Assembly (NCBI GenBank): GCA_022510525.1
Contig: JAFLTH010000016.1
Location: forward strand, 1 to 44,631
Length of the DNA stretch: 44,631 nucleotides
DNA from: Lachnospiraceae bacterium
Lineage (GTDB): Bacteria; Bacillota; Clostridia; Lachnospirales; Lachnospiraceae
Direction of reading: 5' to 3'
Shown one piece after another: positions 8,878 through 17,353 of this stretch (its first letter is position 1; the number at the start of each line of letters is the position of its first letter). The notes below the pieces were generated by a model. The model ran no database searches, had not been told where the DNA came from, and saw nothing but the letters and a program-made list of their open reading frames with translations. A program made the translations under genes and the position numbers.

Positions 8878-9792
8878 CTATTCCGGATTCACATGTACCA
8901 TAATATGCTTAATCTTTGTGAAATTCTTTTCAATATCTTCATGTACTTCTTCCGCAATTTCATGCGCTTTTTTCAATGTATATGAACCATCTACTTTAAT
9001 TTCTATATCAACATATATTTTATTACCAAAAATGCGAGTATAAAGTGAGTCTATTCCTCTTACTTCTTTATTCGTCATAACGCATTCATATATTTGTTTT
9101 TCCGTTTTATCATCACAGGAATGATCCACCATTTTATCGACGGCATCCTTAAAGATATCGTATGCTGCTTTAGCAATAAATACAAATATTACCAGGCTGG
9201 CAACGGAGTCCATAACAGGGAACCCAAGTCTTGCACACCAGATTCCTATCAGAGCACCTACCGATGATAATGCATCCGAACGATGGTGCCATGCATCTGC
9301 TATTAATGCGGCGGAATCAATTTTCTTTGCATAGTATCTGGTATACCAGTACATACATTCTTTACAAACAATTGATACTATCGCTGCAATCAGCGCTAAA
9401 ATTCCCGGCACCTGCAAATCATCATAACTGCCTGAAAAAACGTTCTTTAATGCTCCTATACCAATACTAAAACCTGTTATAAAAAGAAGCATTGACAGTA
9501 TAATAGCCGCCACGCATTCCAGACGTTCATGTCCGTATGGATGTTCTTTATCCGCTTCTTTTGACGCAAGTTTGATTCCAATAATAACCACGATCGTGCT
9601 AAAAACATCCGATGCCGAATGTAGGGCATCGCTAATCATAGCATTGGAATGCGCTGCAACACCTGCCATAAGCTTAAACAAAGACAGAAGCAGATTTATC
9701 AAAATAGTCACAGCCGATACTTTATCGACGATTTTCCGAATATCATTATCCGACAAAATAGTTTCTTTCTTTAATGATCTGCTTTCATTCAT
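8878..9792 (-). CDS. cation diffusion facilitator (CDF) family metal exporter
   Basis: 304 residues with the CDF layout: a short basic N-terminus, about six membrane helices (residues 25-205) and a cytoplasmic C-terminal metal-sensing domain. Metal-binding signatures sit in helix 2 (SDALHSASDV) and helix 5 (DAWHHRSDALSS), and KEADKEHPYGHERLE links the helices. The C-terminal domain runs from MVDHSCDD to HIMVHVNPE. Such proteins export Zn2+, Fe2+, Mn2+ or similar ions in exchange for protons; the HxxxD-type sites do not decide the metal. ATG 9792 starts four bases after the chemoreceptor stop; the frame is open to a TTG at 9807 inside that gene. The RBS is weak, so translational coupling to the receptor gene is likely. 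Confidence 0.92.
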   Translation of the reverse strand: MNESRSLKKETILSDNDIRKIVDKVSAVTILINLLLSLFKLMAGVAAHSNAMISDALHSASDVFSTIVVIIGIKLASKEADKEHPYGHERLECVAAIILSMLLFITGFSIGIGALKNVFSGSYDDLQVPGILALIAAIVSIVCKECMYWYTRYYAKKIDSAALIADAWHHRSDALSSVGALIGIWCARLGFPVMDSVASLVIFVFIAKAAYDIFKDAVDKMVDHSCDDKTEKQIYECVMTNKEVRGIDSLYTRIFGNKIYVDIEIKVDGSYTLKKAHEIAEEVHEDIEKNFTKIKHIMVHVNPE

Positions 9793-9796
9793 AATT

Positions 9797-11671
9797 CTAC
9801 GGTTCAACCATTTTTAACAGATTACCTGCCTCCTCTGCCATAGTCATAGAAACATGCTCACTTTTCTGGGAAACTTCCACATTACGGGCTACTACTCCCG
9901 AAATATTTTCAAGCCCATCCATCGCTTCCGTAACAACCGAAACATTCTGGCGTACCATACCTGTAATATCGCCTACGCTGGTGCTGGCTTTATCAATCTG
10001 TTCAGCCATACTGTCAAACACTTTCATGGTCTGGTCGCTAATTTTTATTCCTTCATCAATAGCTTCCAGAGTACTCATTATCAGAATGTTCGTTTCTTTT
10101 GCAGCCTGCGAACTTCTTGCAGCCAATTCACCCACCTGCGTTGCCACAACAGCGAAACCTTTACCCATCTCTCCCGCTCTTGCAGCCTCAATGGATGCGT
10201 TAAGAGAGAGCATATTGGTCTGCTGGGCAATAGAATTAATCTCTGCGATAATCTTCTCAATCTCATCCGACGTATCACCAATCTTGCGGATAGACTCTTC
10301 CAACTGCACCATCTGTTCTTTTCCCTGTTTCATAGAATAAACAGTCTCATTAATCAGTGTTGAGCCAACCGTAGTGGCATCAGCACTGCTGTTTAATCCC
10401 TGTACAAGTTTTTCCATAATACCTTTCAATTCACTGACTATGTTTTCCTGCTCTTCAGTGCCGCTGTGAATCAAACGGGCATTATCCAATGTTTCGTTGG
10501 ATATATTATTTAAACGGGAACAAACCTGCTTTACATTTTCTATCAACTCATTAGTTGTTTCTACATCTTGTTTCTGCCTGTCTATAAGCTGTACGTTCTC
10601 ATCCAGATTGGTGCGCATACTATCCAACATATTATTGATACCGTCACTGAACAAAGCAAATTCCGGATTTCCTCTTTCCTCTACACGGACAGAATAATCT
10701 CCATCCGCAATCTGCTTCATCGCATCTGCAATATTATACATTCCCTTTACTATTTTTTCATCCACCATACGGTTAATTAAAACCAGTAGAACAATAAAAA
10801 TCACCAACATGCTAACTGAAACAAACAGGGTCTGACTCAAACGATTCTGGTAATACTCTCCTGACGGCATAAATGTACCAATCAGCATTCCGTTATATTC
10901 ATCTGCTACATAATAGCCTGTCGCATTATTTATCTTTGCCTTTCCCTTACCTGCTTTCACAGGAACCCCGGCTGTATTTGCCGCAGTACCAATCAATGAT
11001 TTATTTGGATGAGCGACAATCTCGCCCGACTGCAAATCCACTGCCCAAATATATCCCTTTGTACCATATTCAATATCAGCTAATACTACATCTACCGCAG
11101 TGTTGGCAAGGGTCTGTTCCAGAATTTCGGGCCTGATACCAACCTGTACAAATCCTTTTGCATCTTTTCTTGCTACACCCACATACTGCATCAAAGTTCC
11201 ATCTGCCGTATTTTCCTGCGGTTCCTGAACAAGCTCTATGGTTGGATCGTCTAAAATAACCAAAAAAGCTCCCGATTGTTCGCCGCTTCCCATATCAAAT
11301 CCTATGTATGCATCTACGGTACTATGCGTAATAAAACCACTTCCGTCTATAACATGAAGCTCACTTACACCCAAATCCTCCATTACCTCATTCATCTTGT
11401 TTTTATCGGAAATAATGGACTTATCCGCAGCAATCAGGTCTGCAAACGCCTTCGACTTGGCAAGGCTGTTTTCTCCCAAATCCTTGGTAAGTCTGTCAAT
11501 TTCTTCTTGATTACTCTCAAGTTTCTCCTTTACAGTTTCCAGTTTTTCCTGACTGGAAGACGCATTACTGATTCGCGTTGTAATAGTCTGCAGTATAAAA
11601 ATAGCTACTACCGCAACTATCATACCAACTATCATGTACGTGCATAAATTCTTGGTAAAACTTTTTTTCAT
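9797..11671 (-). CDS. methyl-accepting chemotaxis protein
   Basis: 624 residues. A first membrane helix at about residues 13-33 is followed by a short coiled coil, a periplasmic-type (outward) Cache sensor with the [20 protein letters not shown] segment, and a second helix near 275-295. Then come a HAMP domain ([20 protein letters not shown]) and the coiled-coil signalling domain, with the conserved hairpin tip [20 protein letters not shown] and [15 protein letters not shown]. It would sense an unknown small molecule and control CheA or another output kinase. No che or flagellar genes are in the window and the last residues lack a CheR-docking pentapeptide. ATG 11671 follows GGAGG. The next gene, the CDF exporter, begins four bases after its stop. 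Confidence 0.96.
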   Translation of the reverse strand: MKKSFTKNLCTYMIVGMIVAVVAIFILQTITTRISNASSSQEKLETVKEKLESNQEEIDRLTKDLGENSLAKSKAFADLIAADKSIISDKNKMNEVMEDLGVSELHVIDGSGFITHSTVDAYIGFDMGSGEQSGAFLVILDDPTIELVQEPQENTADGTLMQYVGVARKDAKGFVQVGIRPEILEQTLANTAVDVVLADIEYGTKGYIWAVDLQSGEIVAHPNKSLIGTAANTAGVPVKAGKGKAKINNATGYYVADEYNGMLIGTFMPSGEYYQNRLSQTLFVSVSMLVIFIVLLVLINRMVDEKIVKGMYNIADAMKQIADGDYSVRVEERGNPEFALFSDGINNMLDSMRTNLDENVQLIDRQKQDVETTNELIENVKQVCSRLNNISNETLDNARLIHSGTEEQENIVSELKGIMEKLVQGLNSSADATTVGSTLINETVYSMKQGKEQMVQLEESIRKIGDTSDEIEKIIAEINSIAQQTNMLSLNASIEAARAGEMGKGFAVVATQVGELAARSSQAAKETNILIMSTLEAIDEGIKISDQTMKVFDSMAEQIDKASTSVGDITGMVRQNVSVVTEAMDGLENISGVVARNVEVSQKSEHVSMTMAEEAGNLLKMVEP

Positions 11672-11756
11672 TCTGTTACCTCCATTTTTAGCTTATGTTT
11701 AATGACCGTTCAGGTCTTTAAAGACTGCGCTTAATTTCATTTTAATTTATAAATCA

Positions 11757-13268
11757 TCAAATGTCAAAATCATCATCATCCGCCACTGCAATATCATATT
11801 TCATCTTTCGTTCCGGCACATAATACTGGTAACTCATCTCTTTCTTTTCATGCTTCTTAGGCACCGGCAGAGGATTCTCAATAAACCTTGGTTTCTCGCC
11901 TGCATCAGCTGGATTTACAATTGCTTCCTCTACATTTTCAGTTTCTGTCGCTTCAGGTTCTGCACTTTTACGCCTGTCCGTTATGGCTTTAAGTCCAAGG
12001 CTCTGTTGTATTCCAAGTCCGGCTATTACACTCCATGTAAAGACGCAAAATACCTGATATCTCAATACACTTACACCCGATAATGCCATCGGCGATGTAG
12101 TAATCATCAAACATATCCAGGGAGTAACACTCTGTTCTTCGCTGTCGCTCCAAAACGTAAGTATAATGGGTGCTGCCAGAACCATCAGAACTATGCATCC
12201 CGTCAGAGAATAGTTGTCCCTGTATATTGAGCTGCCTATCCAGGCCTGCCCGGTATAGAGTTTGATCCATGAATTATATACAATATTAAAGGAGTCCCCG
12301 CTTGCGAGGGAATCCAGTGCAAATATACCGGCTATCGTAAATACAAAAGCTGCTATTGTAAGAATAAAAAGTAAACCCGAAACCGTTTTACGCTTTTTTT
12401 TCTCTATATGTGCATCGTATGTATTGTCAGAATATATGTCTGAAATATGTATACCGCTTGTCAGTCCAAAAAGTATTATAAATAAAGTCAGTGAAACAGC
12501 ATCCAGATATGACAGGATTCCGACGACAACTCCACAAAACATAGCACCCAGGATTTTCCCCGAATCACTTAAACGATTTTGACAATATGACTTAACATAA
12601 CTGCCCGTTATAAAAAGTCCTATGATATAAAGCAGAAAAAATAAAGACTCCGGAGTCAGTGTAAGAATCTCACCTGTATAGACGGCAGAAATTGCCAAAG
12701 TAAGCATTACAGTGCAGGCTGGGATTATTCCAAGCATTTTTCTGATAATAAAATAGATTAGGACAATGGTCAGAATTTGAATAAGAACCTGAAACCATAC
12801 CGCTGCCATTACTTTATTGCCAAAGAAAGAAAATACAAATGAAAGAACTCGTACATAAATAAATGAAGCTCCATGCACTATAGGCTCCACTCCACTTCCT
12901 TCCTTTAAAATTGCCATTTGATAATAGTTAGTTTCAACTATCTTATTTGCACCGTATAACAGACATATAAACAGGCGATAAAGAAAACCTATTGAAAAAA
13001 TACCAAGCACTGCAAATGTTTCCCACATAAATTTGGTATTATTATAAATCCTGCCACTTATTCGTGGCGAAAGTATTTTTCTAAACAGCAAAAATAAACA
13101 CAAAGACAACGCAAAAAAAAGAATAACAAAAGCTCCCACATACATAGTATTGTCTATGTCTATCTGTTTTTTCAATAATAACTTTACATAGTCTGACATT
13201 ATCATTCCTGCTAAATAAGTATAAATAAACCACAGGAAAATACTGAAACCAGTTTTCTTGTATGTCAT
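11757..13268 (-). CDS. multi-spanning membrane protein, GT-C glycosyltransferase-like
   Basis: 503 residues with about ten to twelve hydrophobic segments from residue 7 to about 425. The arrangement resembles GT-C fold glycosyltransferases: an early soluble loop (NYYQMAILKEGSGVEPIVHG) and a pair of helices around WFQVLIQILTIVLIYFIIRK. I cannot see a decisive DD or DE catalytic motif, so the call is by topology only. The C-terminus is a cytoplasmic tail of about 75 residues with a Glu-rich part, the segment RFIENPLPVPKKHEKKEM and an acidic end DDDDFDI. Start 13268 has an AAGGA site. It follows metY by 19 bp, so the two are probably cotranscribed although functionally unrelated. Confidence 0.6.
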   Translation of the reverse strand: MTYKKTGFSIFLWFIYTYLAGMIMSDYVKLLLKKQIDIDNTMYVGAFVILFFALSLCLFLLFRKILSPRISGRIYNNTKFMWETFAVLGIFSIGFLYRLFICLLYGANKIVETNYYQMAILKEGSGVEPIVHGASFIYVRVLSFVFSFFGNKVMAAVWFQVLIQILTIVLIYFIIRKMLGIIPACTVMLTLAISAVYTGEILTLTPESLFFLLYIIGLFITGSYVKSYCQNRLSDSGKILGAMFCGVVVGILSYLDAVSLTLFIILFGLTSGIHISDIYSDNTYDAHIEKKKRKTVSGLLFILTIAAFVFTIAGIFALDSLASGDSFNIVYNSWIKLYTGQAWIGSSIYRDNYSLTGCIVLMVLAAPIILTFWSDSEEQSVTPWICLMITTSPMALSGVSVLRYQVFCVFTWSVIAGLGIQQSLGLKAITDRRKSAEPEATETENVEEAIVNPADAGEKPRFIENPLPVPKKHEKKEMSYQYYVPERKMKYDIAVADDDDFDI

Positions 13269-13287
13269 AATTTTGTTATCCTTCGTT

Positions 13288-14571
13288 TTAGATTTTATCT
13301 ATCGCCTGCTCTAAATCCTCAATTATATCCTTCACATTCTCAATTCCCACGGAAAGACGAATCATATCGGGTGCAACTCCTGCCTCCAGCAGCTGTTCAT
13401 CATTCATCTGCCTGTGTGTGTGGCTCGCAGGATGCAGAACGCTTGTTCTGGCATCTGCTACATGCGTAACGATAGCCACAAGCTCCAGTTTATCCATCAT
13501 ATCAGAAGCCGCTTTTCTTCCGCCTTTAAGGCCAAAGGAAATCACGCCACAGCTTCCGTTCGGCATATATTTCTGTGCAAGCTCATAGTATTTATTGCTT
13601 TTAAGCCCCGGATAATTTACCCAAGCTACTTTCTCATGAGATTCAAGATATTCAGCTACTTTCTGTGCATTATAGCAATGCCTTTCCATACGCAACGGAA
13701 GGGTTTCAAGACCCACATTCAGCAAAAATGCATTCTGCGGAGACTGTATGGAACCCAAATCCCTCATAAGCTGGCTTGTAGCTTTGGTAATATACGCTGC
13801 TTTACCAAATTTCTCGGTATAAGTAATACCGTGGTATGACTCGTCGGGTGTACAAAGCCCGGGGAATTTCTCAGGATACTTAGACCAATCAAAATTACCC
13901 GAATCAACAATGCAGCCTCCAACCGATATAGCATGCCCATCCATATATTTGGTAGTGGAATGTGTAATAATATCCGCACCCCATTTAAACGGATTACAGT
14001 TTATCGGTGTGGCAAAAGTATTATCTACAATAAGCGGAACATTATGAGAATGTGCAAGTCTTGCAAACTTCTCAATATCCAGTACCACCAGCGCCGGATT
14101 GGCAATGGTTTCCGCAAATACGCATTTGGTATTTTCCTTAAATGCCTTGCTGATTTCTTCTTCATCGGCATCGGGGTCCACCACAGTGCATTCTATCCCC
14201 ATTTTTTTCATGGTGCAGGTTATAAGATTGTGAGTACCGCCATACACCGTGGAGGACAATACAACATGGTCCCCTGCTTCGCATATATTAAATACCGCAT
14301 AATAGGTAGCCGCTTGTCCCGAAGATGTAAGCATAGCAGCCACACCACCCTCTAACTCACATATTTTGGCGGCTACACAGTCATTTGTAGGGTTTTGCAA
14401 TCTCGTATAAAAATATCCGCTTTCTTCCAAATCAAAAAGCTTTCCCATATGTTCGGAGGAATCATATTTGAAAGTGGTACTCTGATATATCGGAAGCACT
14501 CTGGGTTCACCATTCTTCGGCTCCCACCCTGACTGTATACAGATTGTTTCTTTTTCGTAATTTTTGCTCAT
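13288..14571 (-). CDS. metY: O-acetylhomoserine sulfhydrylase (Cys/Met metabolism PLP enzyme)
   Basis: 427 residues, the length of MetY-type enzymes (cystathionine beta/gamma-synthases are nearer 380-400). It uses PLP to make homocysteine from O-acetylhomoserine and sulfide in methionine synthesis. Visible motifs are the N-terminal ETICIQSGWEP and PIYQSTTF, YTRLQNPTNDC, SSGQAATYYAVF, VDNTFATP and the PLP-lysine motif HSTTKYMDGH (Lys near 208). The C-terminus has the characteristic RTSVLHPASHTHRQM and PDMIRLSVGIE. ATG 14571 follows AGAAGGGG. The 79-bp leader is occupied by a double hairpin repeat and is too short for a SAM riboswitch. Confidence 0.95.
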   Translation of the reverse strand: MSKNYEKETICIQSGWEPKNGEPRVLPIYQSTTFKYDSSEHMGKLFDLEESGYFYTRLQNPTNDCVAAKICELEGGVAAMLTSSGQAATYYAVFNICEAGDHVVLSSTVYGGTHNLITCTMKKMGIECTVVDPDADEEEISKAFKENTKCVFAETIANPALVVLDIEKFARLAHSHNVPLIVDNTFATPINCNPFKWGADIITHSTTKYMDGHAISVGGCIVDSGNFDWSKYPEKFPGLCTPDESYHGITYTEKFGKAAYITKATSQLMRDLGSIQSPQNAFLLNVGLETLPLRMERHCYNAQKVAEYLESHEKVAWVNYPGLKSNKYYELAQKYMPNGSCGVISFGLKGGRKAASDMMDKLELVAIVTHVADARTSVLHPASHTHRQMNDEQLLEAGVAPDMIRLSVGIENVKDIIEDLEQAIDKI

Positions 14572-14591
14572 ATATAACCCCTTCTATACTT

Positions 14592-14648
14592 GCGATGTTT
14601 GTGACTGCAAGTCTCAAACTCGCGGCTATAAATCTTTGATTTTTAGCC
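14592..14648. repeat. double-hairpin intergenic element, copy A
   Basis: Two adjacent inverted repeats fill the gap between yebC and metY. The first (14592-14623) has arms resembling GCGAGTTTG...AC around a TGCAA loop; the second (14624-14648) pairs GGCTA with TAGCC around an A/T-rich centre. The same architecture, loop and arm sequence recur at 42045-42095. There is no T tract on the minus strand, so it is not a standard terminator. Confidence 0.75.
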
Positions 14649-14650
14649 TT

Positions 14651-15379
14651 CTATTCGTCCCAGTTATGGTATACAGCCTGTACATCATCATCTTCATCGA
14701 GAAGATCCAATGTCTTCTGAAGATTCTTAATTGCAGTTTCATCGGTAAGCGTTACCCAGTTCTGCGGAATCATAGTAACTTCTGAAGATACCATTGCAAC
14801 ACCGGCATCTTCCAACGCCTTGGCAACTGCCACCAGATCATCCGGAGTAGTATAAATCTCATAGCTGTCCTCCTCTTCCGAGAAGTCCTCTGCTCCGGCA
14901 TCTAAAGACATCATCATAAGATCATCGGCTTCCATGTCACATTCTTCCTTGTCCACAATGATAAGACCCTTCTTATCAAACATAAAAGAAACGCAGCCGG
15001 GAGTTCCTACATTACCCTGACCTTTGGTAAATGCGCTTCTTACATTAGCAGCGGTCCTATTGGCGTTATCGGTTAATGCATCAACAATTATCGCTATTCC
15101 GTTTGGTCCGTATCCTTCATATGTAATATACTTATAATTAACATTATCCTTGTCACCGGCAGCTTTCTTGATTCCTCGCTCAATAGTGTCATTAGGCATA
15201 TTGTTTGCTTTGGCTTTGGCTATAACCTGTGCCAGTTTAAAATTATTGGACGGATCGGGACCTCCCTCTTTTACGGCAACGGCAATTTCCCTGCCGATAA
15301 TAGTAAAGATTTTCCCTTTAGCCGCATCATTTTTTTCCTTCTTATGTTTAATATTTGCAAATTTTGAATGTCCTGACAT
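14651..15379 (-). CDS. yebC: YebC/TACO1 family protein
   Basis: 242 residues, full length for the family. It begins MSGHSKFANIKHKKEKND, the invariant YebC N-terminus, and contains ERGIKKAAG, YEGYGPNGIAIIVDALTDN, NRTAANVRSAFTKGQG and GTPGCVSFMFDKKG. YebC-type proteins were annotated as DNA-binding regulators; some family members act in translation through proline-rich stretches, so either role is possible. No signal peptide. ATG 15379 follows GGAGG. It lies between the CNNM-type gene upstream and metY downstream, with a hairpin in each intergenic gap. Confidence 0.95.
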   Translation of the reverse strand: MSGHSKFANIKHKKEKNDAAKGKIFTIIGREIAVAVKEGGPDPSNNFKLAQVIAKAKANNMPNDTIERGIKKAAGDKDNVNYKYITYEGYGPNGIAIIVDALTDNANRTAANVRSAFTKGQGNVGTPGCVSFMFDKKGLIIVDKEECDMEADDLMMMSLDAGAEDFSEEEDSYEIYTTPDDLVAVAKALEDAGVAMVSSEVTMIPQNWVTLTDETAIKNLQKTLDLLDEDDDVQAVYHNWDE

Positions 15380-15408
15380 ATTTAATCCTCCGCTTTATCT
15401 CAAATTGC

Positions 15409-15431
15409 GGGTGAAATTTTTAATTTCACCC
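15409..15431. other. perfect 9-bp-stem hairpin between corC-like gene and yebC
   Basis: GGGTGAAAT and its exact complement ATTTCACCC flank a five-base loop. On the minus strand no T tract follows, so it looks more like an mRNA processing or stabilising stem than an intrinsic terminator. It sits about 30 nt upstream of the yebC start. Confidence 0.6.
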
Positions 15432-15442
15432 TTGTTATATTA

Positions 15443-16858
15443 TCATTTTTCTTTAGTTTCTTCAACTGTCTGGATATTTTTTTCGTCGTCTTCACTGTTT
15501 TCATTATTCTCATCCGGCTTCTTAACCGCCAATATGCTCTGTATCATCCGGTCTTTAGCCTGAAGAATCTTGAAAATATATCCCTCACACTCAAATTCAA
15601 ACTCCTCGTTTTCCTCCGGTATGTGCTCAAGATGAGAAATTACAAAACCGTTTACGGTATCAAAATTTTCCTCTCCCAAATCAATTTTCAGTTGTTCTTC
15701 AAGTTCATCAAGCGGCATCATACCGTCGATTATATACTCGTCCTGACCGTTTTTCTTGATATAACTCTCTTCCTCATCATATTCATCCTGAATATTTCCG
15801 ACTATTTCTTCCAGGATATCCTCAAGTGCAAGCAACCCGGCAGTCTGACCGTATTCGTCAATAACTATGGCCATCTGGATTTTTTCGGTCTGCATAGTCT
15901 TAAGCAGATCATCTATATTTCTGGTCTCAGTAATAAACAACGGCTCCCTTAGCAGCCCTTTTATTTTGCCAATAGGTTTGGAAAGCATTTTTTCGTTCAT
16001 CTGCATACGCATAACGTCTTTCAGGTGAAGAATACCGACTATATGGTCAATAGTTTCTTCATATACAGGAAAGCGGCTATTATGCTCATTTAGTATAAAA
16101 GAAGCGGCATCCAACAAAGTGGTGTTGCTGTCAATGGCTATCATATTATTTCTATTAACCATAATGTCTTTTGCTTCTTTTTCATGATACTCAAAGATAT
16201 TGGTAAGCATTTCTGCTTCGCTTTCAAGTAGAACCCCTTGCTCATGCCCTGCATTTATCATAGACAGGATTCCTTCTTCCGTTACATCCACAATATTACT
16301 AAGCCCTTTGATGCCAAAAAGTTTCAATATACTTCTTGCCGTTGCCGAAGCAATCGTAGTAAATGGCGAAACTACCCGCACATAACAATAAACCGGTGTA
16401 ATGCAAAGCCTAATCAATACATCGGGGTACACGGATGCGATTCTTCTCGGAATAAGCACTCCGAAAGTCAATACTATGTACAACAGACAACCTATAAGTA
16501 TAACAGCAGTAAAAATATATATGCACACAGCCTGCCAGTCTTGCAATACGCCTATGCTGTTTGTCGTTAATTCATATGCGAAATTAAACAAAGTATAATA
16601 CAGCGGCAGCAGGAAAACAGCACCAATCAGCATATTAACAGTCGCAATCCCAAGCGGCAATGCACTTGTATACTTTGCAGGATTGTCTATAATATACTGA
16701 AGCCTTTTCATCTTTTTGTCAGGCTCCTTATCACTATCCTCCGGTTCTTTGTTCTTCTGACTTTGCAATGCGGCATTAAAACCGTAAAACATCATATCCA
16801 AAATCAGCAGAAACAGAAATATCAGTATAATACCGATATACGCGACTTCATCATCCAT
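15443..16858 (-). CDS. CNNM/HlyC-CorC family membrane protein with CBS pair
   Basis: 471 residues. The N-terminal DUF21/CNNM membrane domain has four hydrophobic segments (about residues 5-25, 65-90, 105-135 and 150-180), interrupted by a Lys/Glu-rich loop (QKNKEPEDSDKEPDKKMKRL). A CBS domain pair follows (NRNNMIAIDSN, NSRFPVYEETIDHIVGILHLKDV, MAIVIDEYGQTAGLLALEDI, LEEIVGNIQDEYDEE), then a CorC_HlyC domain (about 355-435) and an acidic tail. Family members are linked to Mg2+ or Co2+ export; older annotation as hemolysin is misleading. ATG 16858 follows GGAGG. It lies about 45 bp downstream of mazF. Confidence 0.92.
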   Translation of the reverse strand: MDDEVAYIGIILIFLFLLILDMMFYGFNAALQSQKNKEPEDSDKEPDKKMKRLQYIIDNPAKYTSALPLGIATVNMLIGAVFLLPLYYTLFNFAYELTTNSIGVLQDWQAVCIYIFTAVILIGCLLYIVLTFGVLIPRRIASVYPDVLIRLCITPVYCYVRVVSPFTTIASATARSILKLFGIKGLSNIVDVTEEGILSMINAGHEQGVLLESEAEMLTNIFEYHEKEAKDIMVNRNNMIAIDSNTTLLDAASFILNEHNSRFPVYEETIDHIVGILHLKDVMRMQMNEKMLSKPIGKIKGLLREPLFITETRNIDDLLKTMQTEKIQMAIVIDEYGQTAGLLALEDILEEIVGNIQDEYDEEESYIKKNGQDEYIIDGMMPLDELEEQLKIDLGEENFDTVNGFVISHLEHIPEENEEFEFECEGYIFKILQAKDRMIQSILAVKKPDENNENSEDDEKNIQTVEETKEK

Positions 16859-16902
16859 CTAAATATCCTCCATTTTTTCCGGTAGTATATATCCGTAGCT
16901 TC

Positions 16903-17244
16903 TTATGTACCAAGCTCAAGACTTACCATTAATCCCATATTGACCTCTTTCATTATTTCCTGGTCTAAGTGGCAGACCCTGTCCTTTAAACGCTTCTTGT
17001 CTATTGTACGAAGCTGTTCCAACAGAATTACGGAATCTTTTACCATATCATATTTATTTGCATTGAGTTCTATATGCGTAGGCAGTTTCGCCTTGTTCAT
17101 CTTAGATGTAATAGCTGCACAGATAACAGTCGGACTGTGTTTATTTCCAATATCATTTTGTATTATCAACACAGGTCTTACTCCGCCCTGTTCCGAACCG
17201 ATTACCGGTCTTAAGTCAGCGTAATAAATATCTCCTCGTTTCAT
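16903..17244 (-). CDS. mazF: MazF/PemK/NdoA family endoribonuclease toxin
   Basis: 113 residues, close to the roughly 116 of the Bacillus NdoA/MazF. It begins [20 protein letters not shown], the family start, followed by [11 protein letters not shown] (catalytic Arg near 23) and CAAITSK (catalytic Thr near 46), then [14 protein letters not shown] and a C-terminal MGLMVSLEL. MazF cleaves mRNA at short single-stranded sequences and is normally held by a MazE/NdoAI antitoxin. The frame is open to 17325, but ATG 17244 has a GAAGGAAG site and matches the family. As in Bacillus it follows alr, but the 103-bp gap has no room for the antitoxin gene normally found between them. Confidence 0.93.
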   Translation of the reverse strand: MKRGDIYYADLRPVIGSEQGGVRPVLIIQNDIGNKHSPTVICAAITSKMNKAKLPTHIELNANKYDMVKDSVILLEQLRTIDKKRLKDRVCHLDQEIMKEVNMGLMVSLELGT

Positions 17245-17273
17245 ATCTTTCACTTCCTTCAATAAATACAGCA

Positions 17274-17302
17274 ATTCTAACTGACAGCAATAGTATTGCC
17301 AA
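17274..17302 (-). promoter_or_regulatory. predicted promoter of mazF
   Basis: On the minus strand TTGGCA (17302-17297) and TAGAAT (17279-17274) are separated by 17 bp. Each hexamer matches the sigma-70 consensus at 5/6. It lies between alr and mazF and would give a leader of about 20 nt, so mazF may be expressed apart from alr. Confidence 0.55.
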
Positions 17303-17323
17303 TTTCTCTGAAGGTATACTAAC

Positions 17324-17353
17324 AAATCTATATAAATCTATATAAATCTATAT
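17324..17353. repeat. three perfect tandem copies of a 10-bp unit at the alr 3' end
   Basis: The unit AAATCTATAT occurs three times in a row and covers the alr stop codon (17348-17350). It is AT-rich and probably a slippage product. It sits just upstream of the predicted mazF promoter. Confidence 0.8.

Noticed and set aside
14572-14650. Riboswitch or T-box upstream of metY
   Set aside because: The leader is only 79 bp and is filled by a repeat hairpin pair that also occurs at an unrelated locus.
17324-17353. CRISPR-like array
   Set aside because: The units are 10 bp in direct tandem without spacers, so this is a simple repeat.
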